Source of the DNA: Rhodococcus koreensis
Lineage (GTDB): Bacteria > Actinomycetota > Actinomycetes > Mycobacteriales > Mycobacteriaceae
NCBI RefSeq assembly: GCF_900105905.1
Contig: NZ_FNSV01000005.1
Coordinates: forward strand, 8,327,501 to 8,391,500
Reading direction: 5' to 3'
Length of the DNA: 64,000 nucleotides
In this document: in pieces, positions 55,445 to 63,913 of the stretch
How positions within the stretch are numbered: position 1 is the first letter of the stretch
How the letters are laid out: each line of letters begins with the position of its first letter
Translations under genes and position numbers: made by a program
Notes under the pieces: generated by a model
Database searches by the model: none
What the model saw: only the letters and a program-made list of their open reading frames with translations
What the model was told of the DNA's origin: nothing

Positions 55445-55798
55445 GTGGAAACACCCGAAACGCCGACGTTCACCGTCGAAGACATCTCGGTCGGACCGCA
55501 CGCGCACGGCTTCGGCCGGACCGCCGAAGGCAACTCCTACGCATTCCGCGTGCGCAAGAGCACGATGCACGTCGAGGTCTACCGCGCCGACGTGGAAACC
55601 GAGGTCCCGGACCCGGACGACATCGTGGCGTCGGCGCGGCGCTCGGTCCGGGAGATCGACCTGACCGACGAGCGCAGCATCGTCGCCGTCGTGCGGGACG
55701 CCGTGTCCGATCCCGATTCCCTGGTGGTGGGGACGGAGGACGGCATCACCGTGCGTGCGGTCCTCAGCCGCCTGGGCGCGGTCATCGACGGACTGTGA
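55445..55798 (+). CDS. Hypothetical protein, 117 residues
   Basis: I do not recognise this family. The acidic protein (FTVEDISVGPHAHGFGRTAE; AFRVRKSTMHVEVYRADVET; DPDDIVASARRSVREIDLTD) seems to be alpha/beta and lacks a signal peptide, membrane helix or catalytic motif. GTG 55445 follows GAGGAGC. Third-position GC is high and uninterrupted and it is not a shadow of another gene, so it is probably real. It converges with the heme-uptake operon. Confidence 0.7.
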   Translation: METPETPTFTVEDISVGPHAHGFGRTAEGNSYAFRVRKSTMHVEVYRADVETEVPDPDDIVASARRSVREIDLTDERSIVAVVRDAVSDPDSLVVGTEDGITVRAVLSRLGAVIDGL

Positions 55799-55808
55799 CC
55801 GCCGGCCG

Positions 55809-56678
55809 CTAGCGGTGGTCGCGGCGGGGGAGGACGAGGGTCGCGCCGGTCACCGGGTGCGCGATGACCTCGACGGGGTGCCCGTACACCCGGGTCAGCA
55901 GGTCCTCGGACAGGACGTCGCGGGGAGGCCCGTCGGCCGCGACGCGGCCCTGCTCGAGGACCACGATCCGGTCCGCGTACGCGGCGGCGAGTGCGAGGTC
56001 GTGGAGCACGACCACCACCGCGGTGCCCCGTTCCGCGCGGGAGCGGGCGAGACGCATCACCGTCTCCTGATGGCCGAGGTCGAGGGCGGCGGTGGGCTCG
56101 TCCAGCAGGATCGTCTCGGTCCGCTGCGCCAGCACCCGGGCCAGCGCCACGCGGGCGCGTTCGCCACCCGACAGCGCGGTGAACGGCCGGTCGGCGAACG
56201 CCACCACGTCGCAGATCCGCATGGCCTCGGCGATCGCGGCGGCGTCGTCGTCGGTGCGGGGTGTGCGCGCCCACGGGGACCGGCCCATCGTGATCACCTG
56301 ACGTGCGGTGAACGAGAATCCGACCGTGTTCTGCTGGGGGAGGACCGCCCGTCGCTGGGCCATCTCGAGCGCCGTCCACTCGCCGAGGTCCCGGTCGTCG
56401 AGGTGCACGCTGCCCGCGTGGACGTCCTGATCACCCGACAGCGCCGCGAGAAGCGTCGACTTGCCCGCCCCGTTGGGGCCGACGAGAACGAGGACCTCCC
56501 CGATCCGCACGTCCACGGACACGTCGTCGAGGACGGGTCTGCCGCCGCGGGTGACGGCGATGCCGTCCGCGCGCAGCGTCACGGCCCCCGAGGGTCGCGG
56601 CGGGGGCACCGGATCGGTCCGCCGGAACAGGTTCTGCTCGAGGGCCTCGCCGACGCGGGTGCGGAACGACGGATTCAT
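55809..56678 (-). CDS. hmuV: Heme ABC transporter ATP-binding protein
   Basis: The 289-residue ATPase powers heme import with HmuU. It has Walker A LVGPNGAGKST, the Q-loop in RRAVLPQQNTVGF, signature LSGGERARVALARVL, Walker B TILLDEPTAALD and the switch His in VVVLHDLALAAAYADRIVVL, in the FecE/HmuV pattern. ATG 56678 overlaps the hmuU stop (ATGA) and has AGGGCGG 7 nt upstream; ATG 56684 is a less well-placed alternative. It is the last gene of the operon. Confidence 0.95.
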   Translation of the reverse strand: MNPSFRTRVGEALEQNLFRRTDPVPPPRPSGAVTLRADGIAVTRGGRPVLDDVSVDVRIGEVLVLVGPNGAGKSTLLAALSGDQDVHAGSVHLDDRDLGEWTALEMAQRRAVLPQQNTVGFSFTARQVITMGRSPWARTPRTDDDAAAIAEAMRICDVVAFADRPFTALSGGERARVALARVLAQRTETILLDEPTAALDLGHQETVMRLARSRAERGTAVVVVLHDLALAAAYADRIVVLEQGRVAADGPPRDVLSEDLLTRVYGHPVEVIAHPVTGATLVLPRRDHR

Positions 56679-57748
56679 GCCCATCCGCCCTGACTGGCCC
56701 GGGTGCGGCGCAGCAACCAGAAGAAGAAGGGCCCGCCGACGAGGGCCGTGAGCATGCCGAGGGGGAGGTCCGCGTTGGCCACGAGCGACCGGGCGCCCAG
56801 GTCGGCGAGCAGCAGCACGAGGGAACCGCACAGCGCGCTCGCCGGAATCAGGGCTCGGTGGCCCGGACCGACGGCGATCCGCATCAGGTGCGGGACCACC
56901 AGCCCGACGAACAGGATGATGCCGGTGAAGGCCACGCTGGACGAGACGAGCAGGGCGACGATCAGCACCGCGATCTGACGCAGCCGTTCGACGTCGAGGC
57001 CGAGGTGACGTGCCGCGTTCTCGCCGAGCGAGAGCAGGTCGAGTTTCCCGGCGATCGTCATCGTGGCGGCGATCCCGGCGACCGTCATCGGCGCCACCAC
57101 CGCGACCGCGCTCCAGGTGGCCCCGTTGAGGCTGCCCAGTTGCCAGAAGACGATCTGATCGCGCGCCGCAGGGGACGCGACGAACGTGAAGAAGGCGATG
57201 AGTCCGCCGGCGAACGCGTTGACCGCGACACCGGTCAGGACGAGGGTGACGACCTCGGTGCGGCCCTCGTGCCGGGCGAGGAGATACACGGCGACGGTCG
57301 TGACCAGTCCGGCGACGAAGGCGGCCGCGGCCACCGTCCACCCGGCCGCGAACGCGCCGCCGACGACGATCGCGGCGCTGGCGCCGACCGCGGCGCCCGC
57401 GGACACCCCGATGACGCCGGGTTCGGCGAGCGGGTTGGCGAACACACCCTGCAGCAGCGCTCCCGCGCATCCCAGTGCCGCCCCGACCAGGATCGCGAGG
57501 ATCACGCGGGGGAACCGGACCTCCCACAGCGTCACTTCACCGCTGGGGTGCGCGGGCATCGGCCCGAGATCCAGTCCGACGCGGTGCAGGATGCTTCCGA
57601 CGACCTCCCCGGGGCCGGTCGGCACCTGACCGATGCAGGCCGAGAACACGGCGGCGACGGCGAGGGCGATCAGCAGACCGCCGAGAACGGCACCGGTCCG
57701 GGTGCGTGACGAGGGCTTACCAGGAGCGTCGAGGTCTTCGACCGTCAT
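56675..57748 (-). CDS. hmuU: Heme ABC transporter permease
   Basis: The 357-residue FecCD-family permease has about ten membrane helices. It contains LWEVRFPRVILAILVGAALG, ALLQGVFANPLAEPGVIGVS (the family's QxxxxNPLAxPxxLG motif), IVFWQLGSLNGATWS and FVGLVVPHLMRIAVGPGHRA. ATG 57748 overlaps the hmuT stop. Together with HmuT and HmuV it completes a heme importer. Confidence 0.95.
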   Translation of the reverse strand: MTVEDLDAPGKPSSRTRTGAVLGGLLIALAVAAVFSACIGQVPTGPGEVVGSILHRVGLDLGPMPAHPSGEVTLWEVRFPRVILAILVGAALGCAGALLQGVFANPLAEPGVIGVSAGAAVGASAAIVVGGAFAAGWTVAAAAFVAGLVTTVAVYLLARHEGRTEVVTLVLTGVAVNAFAGGLIAFFTFVASPAARDQIVFWQLGSLNGATWSAVAVVAPMTVAGIAATMTIAGKLDLLSLGENAARHLGLDVERLRQIAVLIVALLVSSSVAFTGIILFVGLVVPHLMRIAVGPGHRALIPASALCGSLVLLLADLGARSLVANADLPLGMLTALVGGPFFFWLLRRTRASQGGWA

Positions 57749-58785
57749 GGAGTGGCGGCCGGGTAGACGGCGTCGGCCAGAGCGCCGAGGACGCGACCGG
57801 TGTTGGGGCCGAAGCTCAACAGCACCCCGTCCTGCATGTCCACGACCCGCTGGTTCCTGCCCGCCGGTGTCTGCGCCACCCCGGGGACCTTCTCCAGGCC
57901 CTCGATCCCGCCGATCGATTCGAGTCCACCGGTCATCATGAGAAGCACGTCGGGGGCGGCGGCGATCAGTGCCTCGCTGGTGATCGGGGCGAACTGCTGG
58001 GTGATCCCCGAGGCGGTACCGGCGTCGACGGCGCCGAGCGCGTCGATCAGGGAGTCGGCCCCCGATCCCGGGCCGCCGATCATGGTGATCGCGGTGCCGC
58101 GCAGATAGAGGAACGCGATCTTCAGCGGATTCTCGCCCTGGGGCGCGCGACTGCGGGCCGCCGCGATCTCGCTCTCCGTGCGGGCCGCGAGTTCCCGGCC
58201 CTGCTCCGGCACCCCGAGCGCATCCGCCACCGCGGTGATCTGGCCGGGCACGCCGTCGAGGGTGCGCGTCGGATCGAAATAGACCACCGGCACCCCGGCG
58301 GCCCGCAGCTGATCCTGCACCGCCTGCGGTCCGATGCTGGTGTCGGTGAGGATCACCGTCGGCGCCAGGTCGAGGATGGCCTCGGCATTGAGGGACTGCC
58401 CACCCGGTGTGACCACCGGCACGTCCTGCGCGGCCGGGAACTCGGACGCGATGTCCCGGCCCACCACGTTGTCGCCGAGCCCGAGCGCGAACACCGTCTC
58501 GGTGAGCGTTCCGTAGCGGTCCGCGGTCACGATCCGGCTCGCGTCCGTGATCGTCACGTCCACCCCGTCGAAACTGCGGACCGTGACGGGCAGCGCCGGT
58601 GTCGCCGGGGACGCGAGAGGCTCCGGATTCAGGTCGTCGAGGACCGCCGTGCGCGCGCCGCCGGTACCGCCCGCGCTGTCGCCGGTACCGGAACTGCACG
58701 CCGACACGGCCACCGCGGCCACCAGGAGCAGGACGAGAACGGCGAACAGCGACCTGTCTGCGCGGGTACGGGACACCAGCCTCAT
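57745..58785 (-). CDS. hmuT: Heme-binding substrate lipoprotein
   Basis: The 346-residue protein has a lipoprotein signal (LVLLLVAAVAVSACSSGTG, Cys at about residue 30) and a class III binding-protein fold with PAAQDVPVVTPGGQSLNAEA, LDLAPTVILTDTSIGPQAVQ and FLYLRGTAITMIGGPGSGAD. The long central helix (LAARTESEIAAARSRA) is typical of HmuT/FepB-type receptors, and Tyr and His residues suitable for heme are present. ATG 58785 overlaps the hmuO stop by ATGA. Confidence 0.94.
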   Translation of the reverse strand: MRLVSRTRADRSLFAVLVLLLVAAVAVSACSSGTGDSAGGTGGARTAVLDDLNPEPLASPATPALPVTVRSFDGVDVTITDASRIVTADRYGTLTETVFALGLGDNVVGRDIASEFPAAQDVPVVTPGGQSLNAEAILDLAPTVILTDTSIGPQAVQDQLRAAGVPVVYFDPTRTLDGVPGQITAVADALGVPEQGRELAARTESEIAAARSRAPQGENPLKIAFLYLRGTAITMIGGPGSGADSLIDALGAVDAGTASGITQQFAPITSEALIAAAPDVLLMMTGGLESIGGIEGLEKVPGVAQTPAGRNQRVVDMQDGVLLSFGPNTGRVLGALADAVYPAATP

Positions 58786-59468
58786 CGTGCGCGATACCGG
58801 TCGATGCCGGCTTCGAGGTCGGCGAAGAGGGCGCCGTTGAGGCGGTAGGCGAGGTTGACCTCGTCGATCACGCGCTGCTGGTCCTCCGGAGACAGCGGCG
58901 CCGCGTCGAGTGTCGCGCGGTAGGTATCCTTGAACACCTTCGGTTTCGGGATCTCGTCGAAGGTGTAGAACTGCAGGCCCTCGGTGCTGTACCCGTAGGC
59001 GCGCTCGAGCATGCGCCGGATGATCTGCCCGCCCGACAGGTCGCCCATGTACCGGATGTAGTGGTGCGCAACGAAACCGGCGGGCCATTCGTACGCCACC
59101 TCGCGGAGCCGTTCCACGTACCGGGTGGTGGCGGGCAGCGCGGAGACGGTGTCCCGCCACGACGGCCCGCGCAGGAACTCGAGATCCGCTTCCAGCGACG
59201 GAACCCGCAACAGCTCGTCGTGGAGAAACGGCGACACGACGGGGCTGCCGGTGTGGGCGCGTCCGGCGTCCTCGAGTTCGCGGTAGACGAGGTACGTCTG
59301 CGCGAGCAGTTCGGCGTAGCCGTCCGAGGTGAGCTCACCGGCGAGCAGGGCCCCGACGAAGCGGGACTGCTCGGTCTCCCGGTGAGCGGCGTCCGTGCCC
59401 GCCTTGATGCGCTCGGCGAAGCCGACGGTTCCGCGGTCGGCCGCGTCGGCCTCGTTCAGCGTGGTCAT
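58782..59468 (-). CDS. hmuO: Heme oxygenase (biliverdin-producing, HmuO type)
   Basis: HmuO opens the heme ring and frees iron. The 228-residue protein has the proximal ligand His29 in GTDAAHRETEQSRFV and the distal-helix motif YMGDLSGGQIIRRML. ATG 59468 follows AGGAGAG. As the first gene of the hmuOTUV operon it lies 40 nt from an IdeR/DtxR-type box, so iron limitation should induce the operon. The gene order with the oxygenase first gives a self-contained heme-iron unit. Confidence 0.96.
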   Translation of the reverse strand: MTTLNEADAADRGTVGFAERIKAGTDAAHRETEQSRFVGALLAGELTSDGYAELLAQTYLVYRELEDAGRAHTGSPVVSPFLHDELLRVPSLEADLEFLRGPSWRDTVSALPATTRYVERLREVAYEWPAGFVAHHYIRYMGDLSGGQIIRRMLERAYGYSTEGLQFYTFDEIPKPKVFKDTYRATLDAAPLSPEDQQRVIDEVNLAYRLNGALFADLEAGIDRYRAR

Positions 59469-59507
59469 GGACTCTCCTGCGGATCTACGGACGTCGGCCG
59501 GTGAGCA

Positions 59508-59526
59508 CCAGGTTAGCCTGCCCTGC
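59508..59526. promoter_or_regulatory. IdeR/DtxR-type iron box upstream of hmuO
   Basis: CCAGGTTAGCCTGCCCTGC matches 13 of 19 positions of the iron-box consensus TTAGGTTAGCCTAACCTAA, with the core AGGTTAGCCT intact. It lies 40-58 nt upstream of the hmuO start on the minus strand, where bound IdeR or DmdR would block transcription when iron is plentiful. Confidence 0.75.
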
Positions 59527-59565
59527 ACGTGAACTGCAGGTGCACGTCCGCCTGCCCCGCCCGCG

Positions 59566-60495
59566 CTACGCGCTGACGTCGTCGAGCGCGGCCGCGATCG
59601 CTGCGGGCAATTCCAGCTCCTCGGCGACGAGCACTCCGGTCAGCTGGGCGATGTCCCTGGCCCCGACGACCGCGCTCGCGACCCCGGGACGGTCGCGTGC
59701 CCAGGCGAGTGCGACCGCCAGCGGGGACGTGCCGAGACCGTCGGCTGCGGTCACGACCGCGTCCACCACCCGCACGGACGAGTCGGTGAGGTAACTCTGG
59801 ACGTCCTGCGCGTGCGCTTCGTCGGCCCCGCGCGAATCGACGGGGATGCCGTTGCGGTATTTGCCGGTGAGCACCCCGCGGGCCAGCGGCACGGCCGCGA
59901 ACATCCCGACGCCGTGATGGGCGGCTGCCGGAACGAGCTCTTCCTCGACGCCCCGGGCGAGGAGCGAGTACTCCACCTGCGTGGCGACGAGCGTGGTGCC
60001 CCGGGACGCGCCTGCCGCGGTCGCCAGCTGCCAGCCCAGGTAGCCCCTCGCCCCGACGTACCGGACCCGGCCGCTGGACACCGCGAAATCGAGTGTGGCG
60101 GCGACCTCGTCGACCGGCGTGAACGGATCCCACGTGGCGACCTGCCACATGTCCAGGTAGTCGGTGCCGAGCTCGCGCAGGGTCGCGTCGAGCTGGGCGA
60201 CGAGTCCCCGTCGCGAGCAGTCGATTCGCGAGGGTCCCGCCGGGTTGATGCCCGAACTCGAGCTCAGGACGAGTTCCGTGCGCGGCACCACGTCGTCGAG
60301 CAGTTCCGCCAGGATCCGCTGCGCCGCACCGTCGCCGTATGCGGGGGAGGTGTCGACGAGGGTTCCGCCCGCATCGACGAACGCCGCGATCTGCGCGGCG
60401 GCTTCGTCGCCGTCGGTGTCCCGACCCCAGGTGAGCGTGCCCAGGCCGAGACGTGACACTCGCAACCCGCTTGCTCCGACCGATCTCTGTTCCAT
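59566..60495 (-). CDS. Aldo/keto-reductase-like protein lacking catalytic Lys and His
   Basis: The 309-residue protein has the AKR barrel pattern: LRVSRLGLGTLTWGRDTDGD, LVDTSPAYGDGAAQR with Asp48 and Tyr53, and the C-terminal cofactor segment LAWARDRPGVASAVVGARDI. The Lys expected in the fourth strand is missing (TELVLSSSSGIN) and so is the active-site His (DYLDMWQVATWDP, Ala120). NADP binding may remain, but normal carbonyl reduction is doubtful. ATG 60495; an upstream extension to 60615 is not conserved. The gene is adjacent to but separate from the hmu operon. Confidence 0.87.
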   Translation of the reverse strand: MEQRSVGASGLRVSRLGLGTLTWGRDTDGDEAAAQIAAFVDAGGTLVDTSPAYGDGAAQRILAELLDDVVPRTELVLSSSSGINPAGPSRIDCSRRGLVAQLDATLRELGTDYLDMWQVATWDPFTPVDEVAATLDFAVSSGRVRYVGARGYLGWQLATAAGASRGTTLVATQVEYSLLARGVEEELVPAAAHHGVGMFAAVPLARGVLTGKYRNGIPVDSRGADEAHAQDVQSYLTDSSVRVVDAVVTAADGLGTSPLAVALAWARDRPGVASAVVGARDIAQLTGVLVAEELELPAAIAAALDDVSA

Positions 60496-60739
60496 AACCG
60501 CCTGCGTCTCGTACCGTAGCTGCAACCCGGGCATCCCCCGAAGATGCTGGTGCCCCCGGGACCGGCCACCACAGGAGCAGAGTAGTGGGGTATCGCGTGG
60601 CAGGGGTCCTGCCACGCCGGATTCTGCCGGAGGTCACCCCCACCGGTACCGTGGCGCCGGTGAATTACGAACGCGACATGGGAAATTGGCGTCAGAGCGG
60701 CACATTCGGCCTCGGGACCGGTGAGTGATGGGCGAGGCG

Positions 60740-61573
60740 ATGACCTGGCTCCAGGCGATTGTCCTCGGTGCCGTCCAGGGATTGACCGAGTTCCTGCCCA
60801 TCTCCTCGTCGGGCCATCTCCGGATCGTGTCGGAGGTCTTCTTCGGTGACGACGCCGGTGCCTCGTTCACCGCCGTCACCCAGCTCGGCACCGAGGCCGC
60901 GGTGCTCATCTACTTCGCCCGGGACATCGGACGGATTATCGCCGGCTGGTTCCGGGGACTGTTTCATGCCGAGCATCGCAGTGACCTCGATTACCGGATG
61001 GGCTGGTATGTGATCATCGGCACGATTCCGGTGGGTGTGCTCGGGTTCCTGTTCAAGGACCAGATCCGCACCGGAGCCCGCAACCTGTGGCTGATCGCCA
61101 CCATGCTGATCGTGTTCGCGTTCGTCATCGCGGCGGCCGAGTACTACGGGCGGAAGGTGCGTCCCGTCGAGGACCTGCGCGCCAAGGACGGCATCATCAT
61201 GGGCTCGGCCCAGGCGCTCGCCCTGATCCCGGGAGTCTCGCGGTCGGGCGGCACGATCAGCGCCGGCCTCTTCCTCGGACTCACCCGCGAAGCCGCGGCC
61301 CGCTATTCGTTCCTCCTCGCCATCCCCGCGGTCGTCGCATCCGGGCTGTTCAGCCTGCCGGACGCATTCGAACCGGCCGGTGAGGGTCTCAACGCGAGCG
61401 GTCCGCAGCTCCTCGTCGCGACCGCGATCGCCTTCGCCATCGGTTACGCGTCGATCGCGTGGCTGCTGCGTTTCGTCGTCGACCACTCCATGTACTGGTT
61501 CGTCGGCTACCGCATAATCCTCGGCGTCATCGTCCTGTCGCTTCTCGCGACCGGCGTCGTGTCGGCCACCTGA
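60740..61573 (+). CDS. uppP: Undecaprenyl-diphosphatase
   Basis: UppP dephosphorylates undecaprenyl pyrophosphate for reuse in peptidoglycan synthesis. The 277-residue membrane protein has the family motifs GLTEFLPISSSGHLRI and ALIPGVSRSGGTISAGLFLG, and about eight membrane helices. ATG 60740 (MTWLQAIVLGAVQGLTEFLP) agrees with the mycobacterial start; GTG 60725 and ATG 60728 are in frame upstream. Corresponds to Rv2136c. Confidence 0.95.
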   Translation: MTWLQAIVLGAVQGLTEFLPISSSGHLRIVSEVFFGDDAGASFTAVTQLGTEAAVLIYFARDIGRIIAGWFRGLFHAEHRSDLDYRMGWYVIIGTIPVGVLGFLFKDQIRTGARNLWLIATMLIVFAFVIAAAEYYGRKVRPVEDLRAKDGIIMGSAQALALIPGVSRSGGTISAGLFLGLTREAAARYSFLLAIPAVVASGLFSLPDAFEPAGEGLNASGPQLLVATAIAFAIGYASIAWLLRFVVDHSMYWFVGYRIILGVIVLSLLATGVVSAT

Positions 61574-61613
61574 GATCGGGCGGTCGGGGAGTGCGCGACA
61601 CTAGGCTGGGCCA

Positions 61614-62312
61614 ATGACAGTTGTGCTGCTGCGCCACGGGCGGTCGACCTCGAACACTGCACACACGCTCGCCGGCCGGTCACCGGGAGTCGAACTCGAC
61701 GACCGCGGCCGCGAGCAGGCGCAGGCGATCGTGGCCCGGCTCGCCGACGTGGTGATCGAGGAGATCGTGCACTCACCGCTTCTGCGGTGCGAGCAGACGG
61801 TGGCACCGCTCGCCCGAGCACGGGGCCTGACCCCGGTGGTGGAACATCGGCTGGTCGAGGTCGACTACGGCGAGTGGACGGGTCGCGAGCTGAAGGTCCT
61901 GCTCGAGGAGCCGCTGTGGAAGATCGTGCAGCAGCACGCGTCCGCCGCCGTGTTCCCCGGCGGAGAAGGGCTCGCCCAGGTCCAGGCGCGGGCCGTCGCC
62001 GCGGTCCGGGAGCACGACGCCCGGCTCGCGGAACTCCACGGCCGCGACGTCGTGTGGGTGGCCTGCTCGCACGGTGACGTCATCAAGTCGGTCCTCGCGG
62101 ACGCCCTCGGCGCGCACCTCGACGGATTCCAGCGGATCGTCGCGGAACCCGCCTCCATCAGCGTCGTCCGGTACACCTCCACCCGCCCCTACGTGCTGAA
62201 GATGAACGACACCGGGGCCGATCTGTCGGGGGTGAACGTGCCACCGGCGTCGGGAGACGGCGCCCGGGCCGAAGTATCCGGATCGGTGCCGGGCGGGGAG
62301 GTCCGGTTGTGA
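61614..62312 (+). CDS. Histidine phosphatase superfamily protein (Rv2135c-like)
   Basis: The 232-residue protein has the phosphohistidine nucleophile motif VVLLRHGRSTSNTAHTLAGR at the N-terminus, SPLLRCEQTV, DYGEWTGRELKVLLEEP, and the second catalytic His in WVACSHGDVIKSVLADALGA. It is a phosphatase or mutase of unknown substrate. TAGGCT (61602-61607) ends 6 nt before ATG, suggesting leaderless transcription. It is upstream of DUF3090 and the SCO1664-type gene in a conserved group. Confidence 0.9.
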   Translation: MTVVLLRHGRSTSNTAHTLAGRSPGVELDDRGREQAQAIVARLADVVIEEIVHSPLLRCEQTVAPLARARGLTPVVEHRLVEVDYGEWTGRELKVLLEEPLWKIVQQHASAAVFPGGEGLAQVQARAVAAVREHDARLAELHGRDVVWVACSHGDVIKSVLADALGAHLDGFQRIVAEPASISVVRYTSTRPYVLKMNDTGADLSGVNVPPASGDGARAEVSGSVPGGEVRL

Positions 62313-62440
62313 TGATTGGGCGGACACCGCCGGTAACGATTGACGGATAATGAACGCAGCATGCTGCGAGGAACAGTCCGAGACGGAACAACGAGTGGGC
62401 AGCGCCGCAGTAGGGCCCGGCTCCAGCTGAAGGAGGTGCA

Positions 62441-63034
62441 ATGTCACGCGCAATTCACGTATTCCGCACTCCTGACCGATTCATTGCCGGGACGGTGGGC
62501 GAACCCGGCGACAGGTCGTTCTATCTCCAGGCAGTACACGAGGCGCGAGTGATCAGCGTCCTACTGGAGAAACAGCAGGTACAGGTCCTGGCCGACCGGA
62601 TGGGACTTCTCCTCGAGGAAGTGCACCGCAGGTTCGGCACGGAGGTTCCCCCGGAAGGGGCCGAACTCGACGACTCCAGCCCACTCGTCACCCCGATCGA
62701 CGCCGAGTTCAGGGTCGGCACGATGGGCCTGGGCTGGGACGCGGACGCCGGAGCCGTCGTCGTGGAACTGCTCGCCGTCAGCGAGACGGAATTCGACGAG
62801 TCCGTCGTCCTCGACGACTCCGACGACGGACCGGACGCCGTGCGCGTCTTCCTCACCCCGCTGCAGGCGAGGGACTTCTCCCTGCGGTCCGAGCGGGTCA
62901 TCGCCGCCGGTCGCGCACCGTGCCCGCTGTGCGGCGAGCCGCTCGCCCCGGAGGGACACATCTGCATCCGCACCAACGGGTACCGCCGCGGCCAGAGCTT
63001 CGGACTCACCCCGGAAATGGACGAGGAGGACTGA
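62441..63034 (+). CDS. DUF3090 family protein
   Basis: The 197-residue protein is the Rv2134c orthologue by context. It starts IHVFRTPDRFIAGTVGEPGD, then QAVHEARVISVLLEKQQVQV and LADRMGLLLEEVHRRFG, and ends with a Cys/His cluster (APCPLCGEPLAPEGHICIRT) that may bind zinc. The function is undescribed. ATG 62441 follows AAGGAGG. It is 3 nt from the next gene, so the two are cotranslated and probably work together. Confidence 0.9.
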   Translation: MSRAIHVFRTPDRFIAGTVGEPGDRSFYLQAVHEARVISVLLEKQQVQVLADRMGLLLEEVHRRFGTEVPPEGAELDDSSPLVTPIDAEFRVGTMGLGWDADAGAVVVELLAVSETEFDESVVLDDSDDGPDAVRVFLTPLQARDFSLRSERVIAAGRAPCPLCGEPLAPEGHICIRTNGYRRGQSFGLTPEMDEED

Positions 63035-63037
63035 CGG

Positions 63038-63841
63038 TTGCCTGCCGAGGAGTCCGATCCCCTGGAGTCCGGCGAGCTGACCCTCATCGGCCAGATCACC
63101 CACGCCAGTAACGCCACCCTGGTCTGCGACGCGGCCGCGGGTGAGAACACCGTCCGCTGCGTGTACAAACCGGTCCGCGGGGAACGCCCGCTGTGGGACT
63201 TCCCGGACGGCACGCTCGCCGGACGGGAGTACGCGTCGTATCTCGTGTCCGAGCAGCTCGGGTGGGGTGTGATTCCCCGCACTCTCCTGCGGGACGGTCC
63301 GTTCGGCCCGGGGATGGTGCAGCGGTGGGTCGACACCCCGGACCGGCACGCCGACGACACCGGCGGTCTCGACCTGGTCGACATCTGCGCGCCCGACGCC
63401 GTCCCCGAGGGGTGGTTCGAGATCTTGCGCGCCACCGACATGGACGGCGAACCGGTCGCACTGATCCACGCGGACGACCCGCGGCTGCAGCGGATGGCCG
63501 TTCTCGACGTGCTGATCAACAACGCCGACCGCAAGGGCGGCCACGCGCTCGAGGGTCTCGACGGTTCCGTCTACGGCGTCGACCACGGCATCTGCCTGCA
63601 CACGGAGAACAAATTGCGGACCGTGCTGTGGGGGTGGGCCGGGACGGAGGTGCCGGGCGCCCTCGTCGTCGACATCGCCGAACTGATCTCCTCACTCGAG
63701 GGCGACTTCGGCGCGCGGCTCGGCGAGCACATCACGTCCGGCGAGGTGGCCGCGCTGTACGAGCGCGCCGTGGACCTTCTCGCCGCACCCGTGATGCCCC
63801 GGCCGAACGGTCACCGGCCCATCCCGTGGCCCGCGTTCTGA
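63038..63841 (+). CDS. SCO1664-family protein with PI3/4-kinase-like motifs (Rv2133c-like)
   Basis: The 267-residue protein has a kinase-like pattern: VYKPVRGERPLWDFPDGTLA (possible ATP-binding Lys), GREYASYLVSEQLGWGVIPR, the catalytic-loop-like VLDVLINNADRKGGHALEGL and the metal-loop-like VYGVDHGICLHTEN. This arrangement resembles PI3/PI4-kinase and HipA-like folds. The substrate is unknown. TTG 63038 is the most likely start, after GAGGAGGA, directly following the DUF3090 stop. It lies immediately upstream of mshC. Confidence 0.86.
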   Translation: MPAEESDPLESGELTLIGQITHASNATLVCDAAAGENTVRCVYKPVRGERPLWDFPDGTLAGREYASYLVSEQLGWGVIPRTLLRDGPFGPGMVQRWVDTPDRHADDTGGLDLVDICAPDAVPEGWFEILRATDMDGEPVALIHADDPRLQRMAVLDVLINNADRKGGHALEGLDGSVYGVDHGICLHTENKLRTVLWGWAGTEVPGALVVDIAELISSLEGDFGARLGEHITSGEVAALYERAVDLLAAPVMPRPNGHRPIPWPAF

Positions 63842-63913
63842 GCGACCCGTTCGGAGCCCGGCGGGCGGCGGCTCCCTCCGAGGCGGAAACGCGGGTCCAT
63901 TAGGCTCGCTGTC

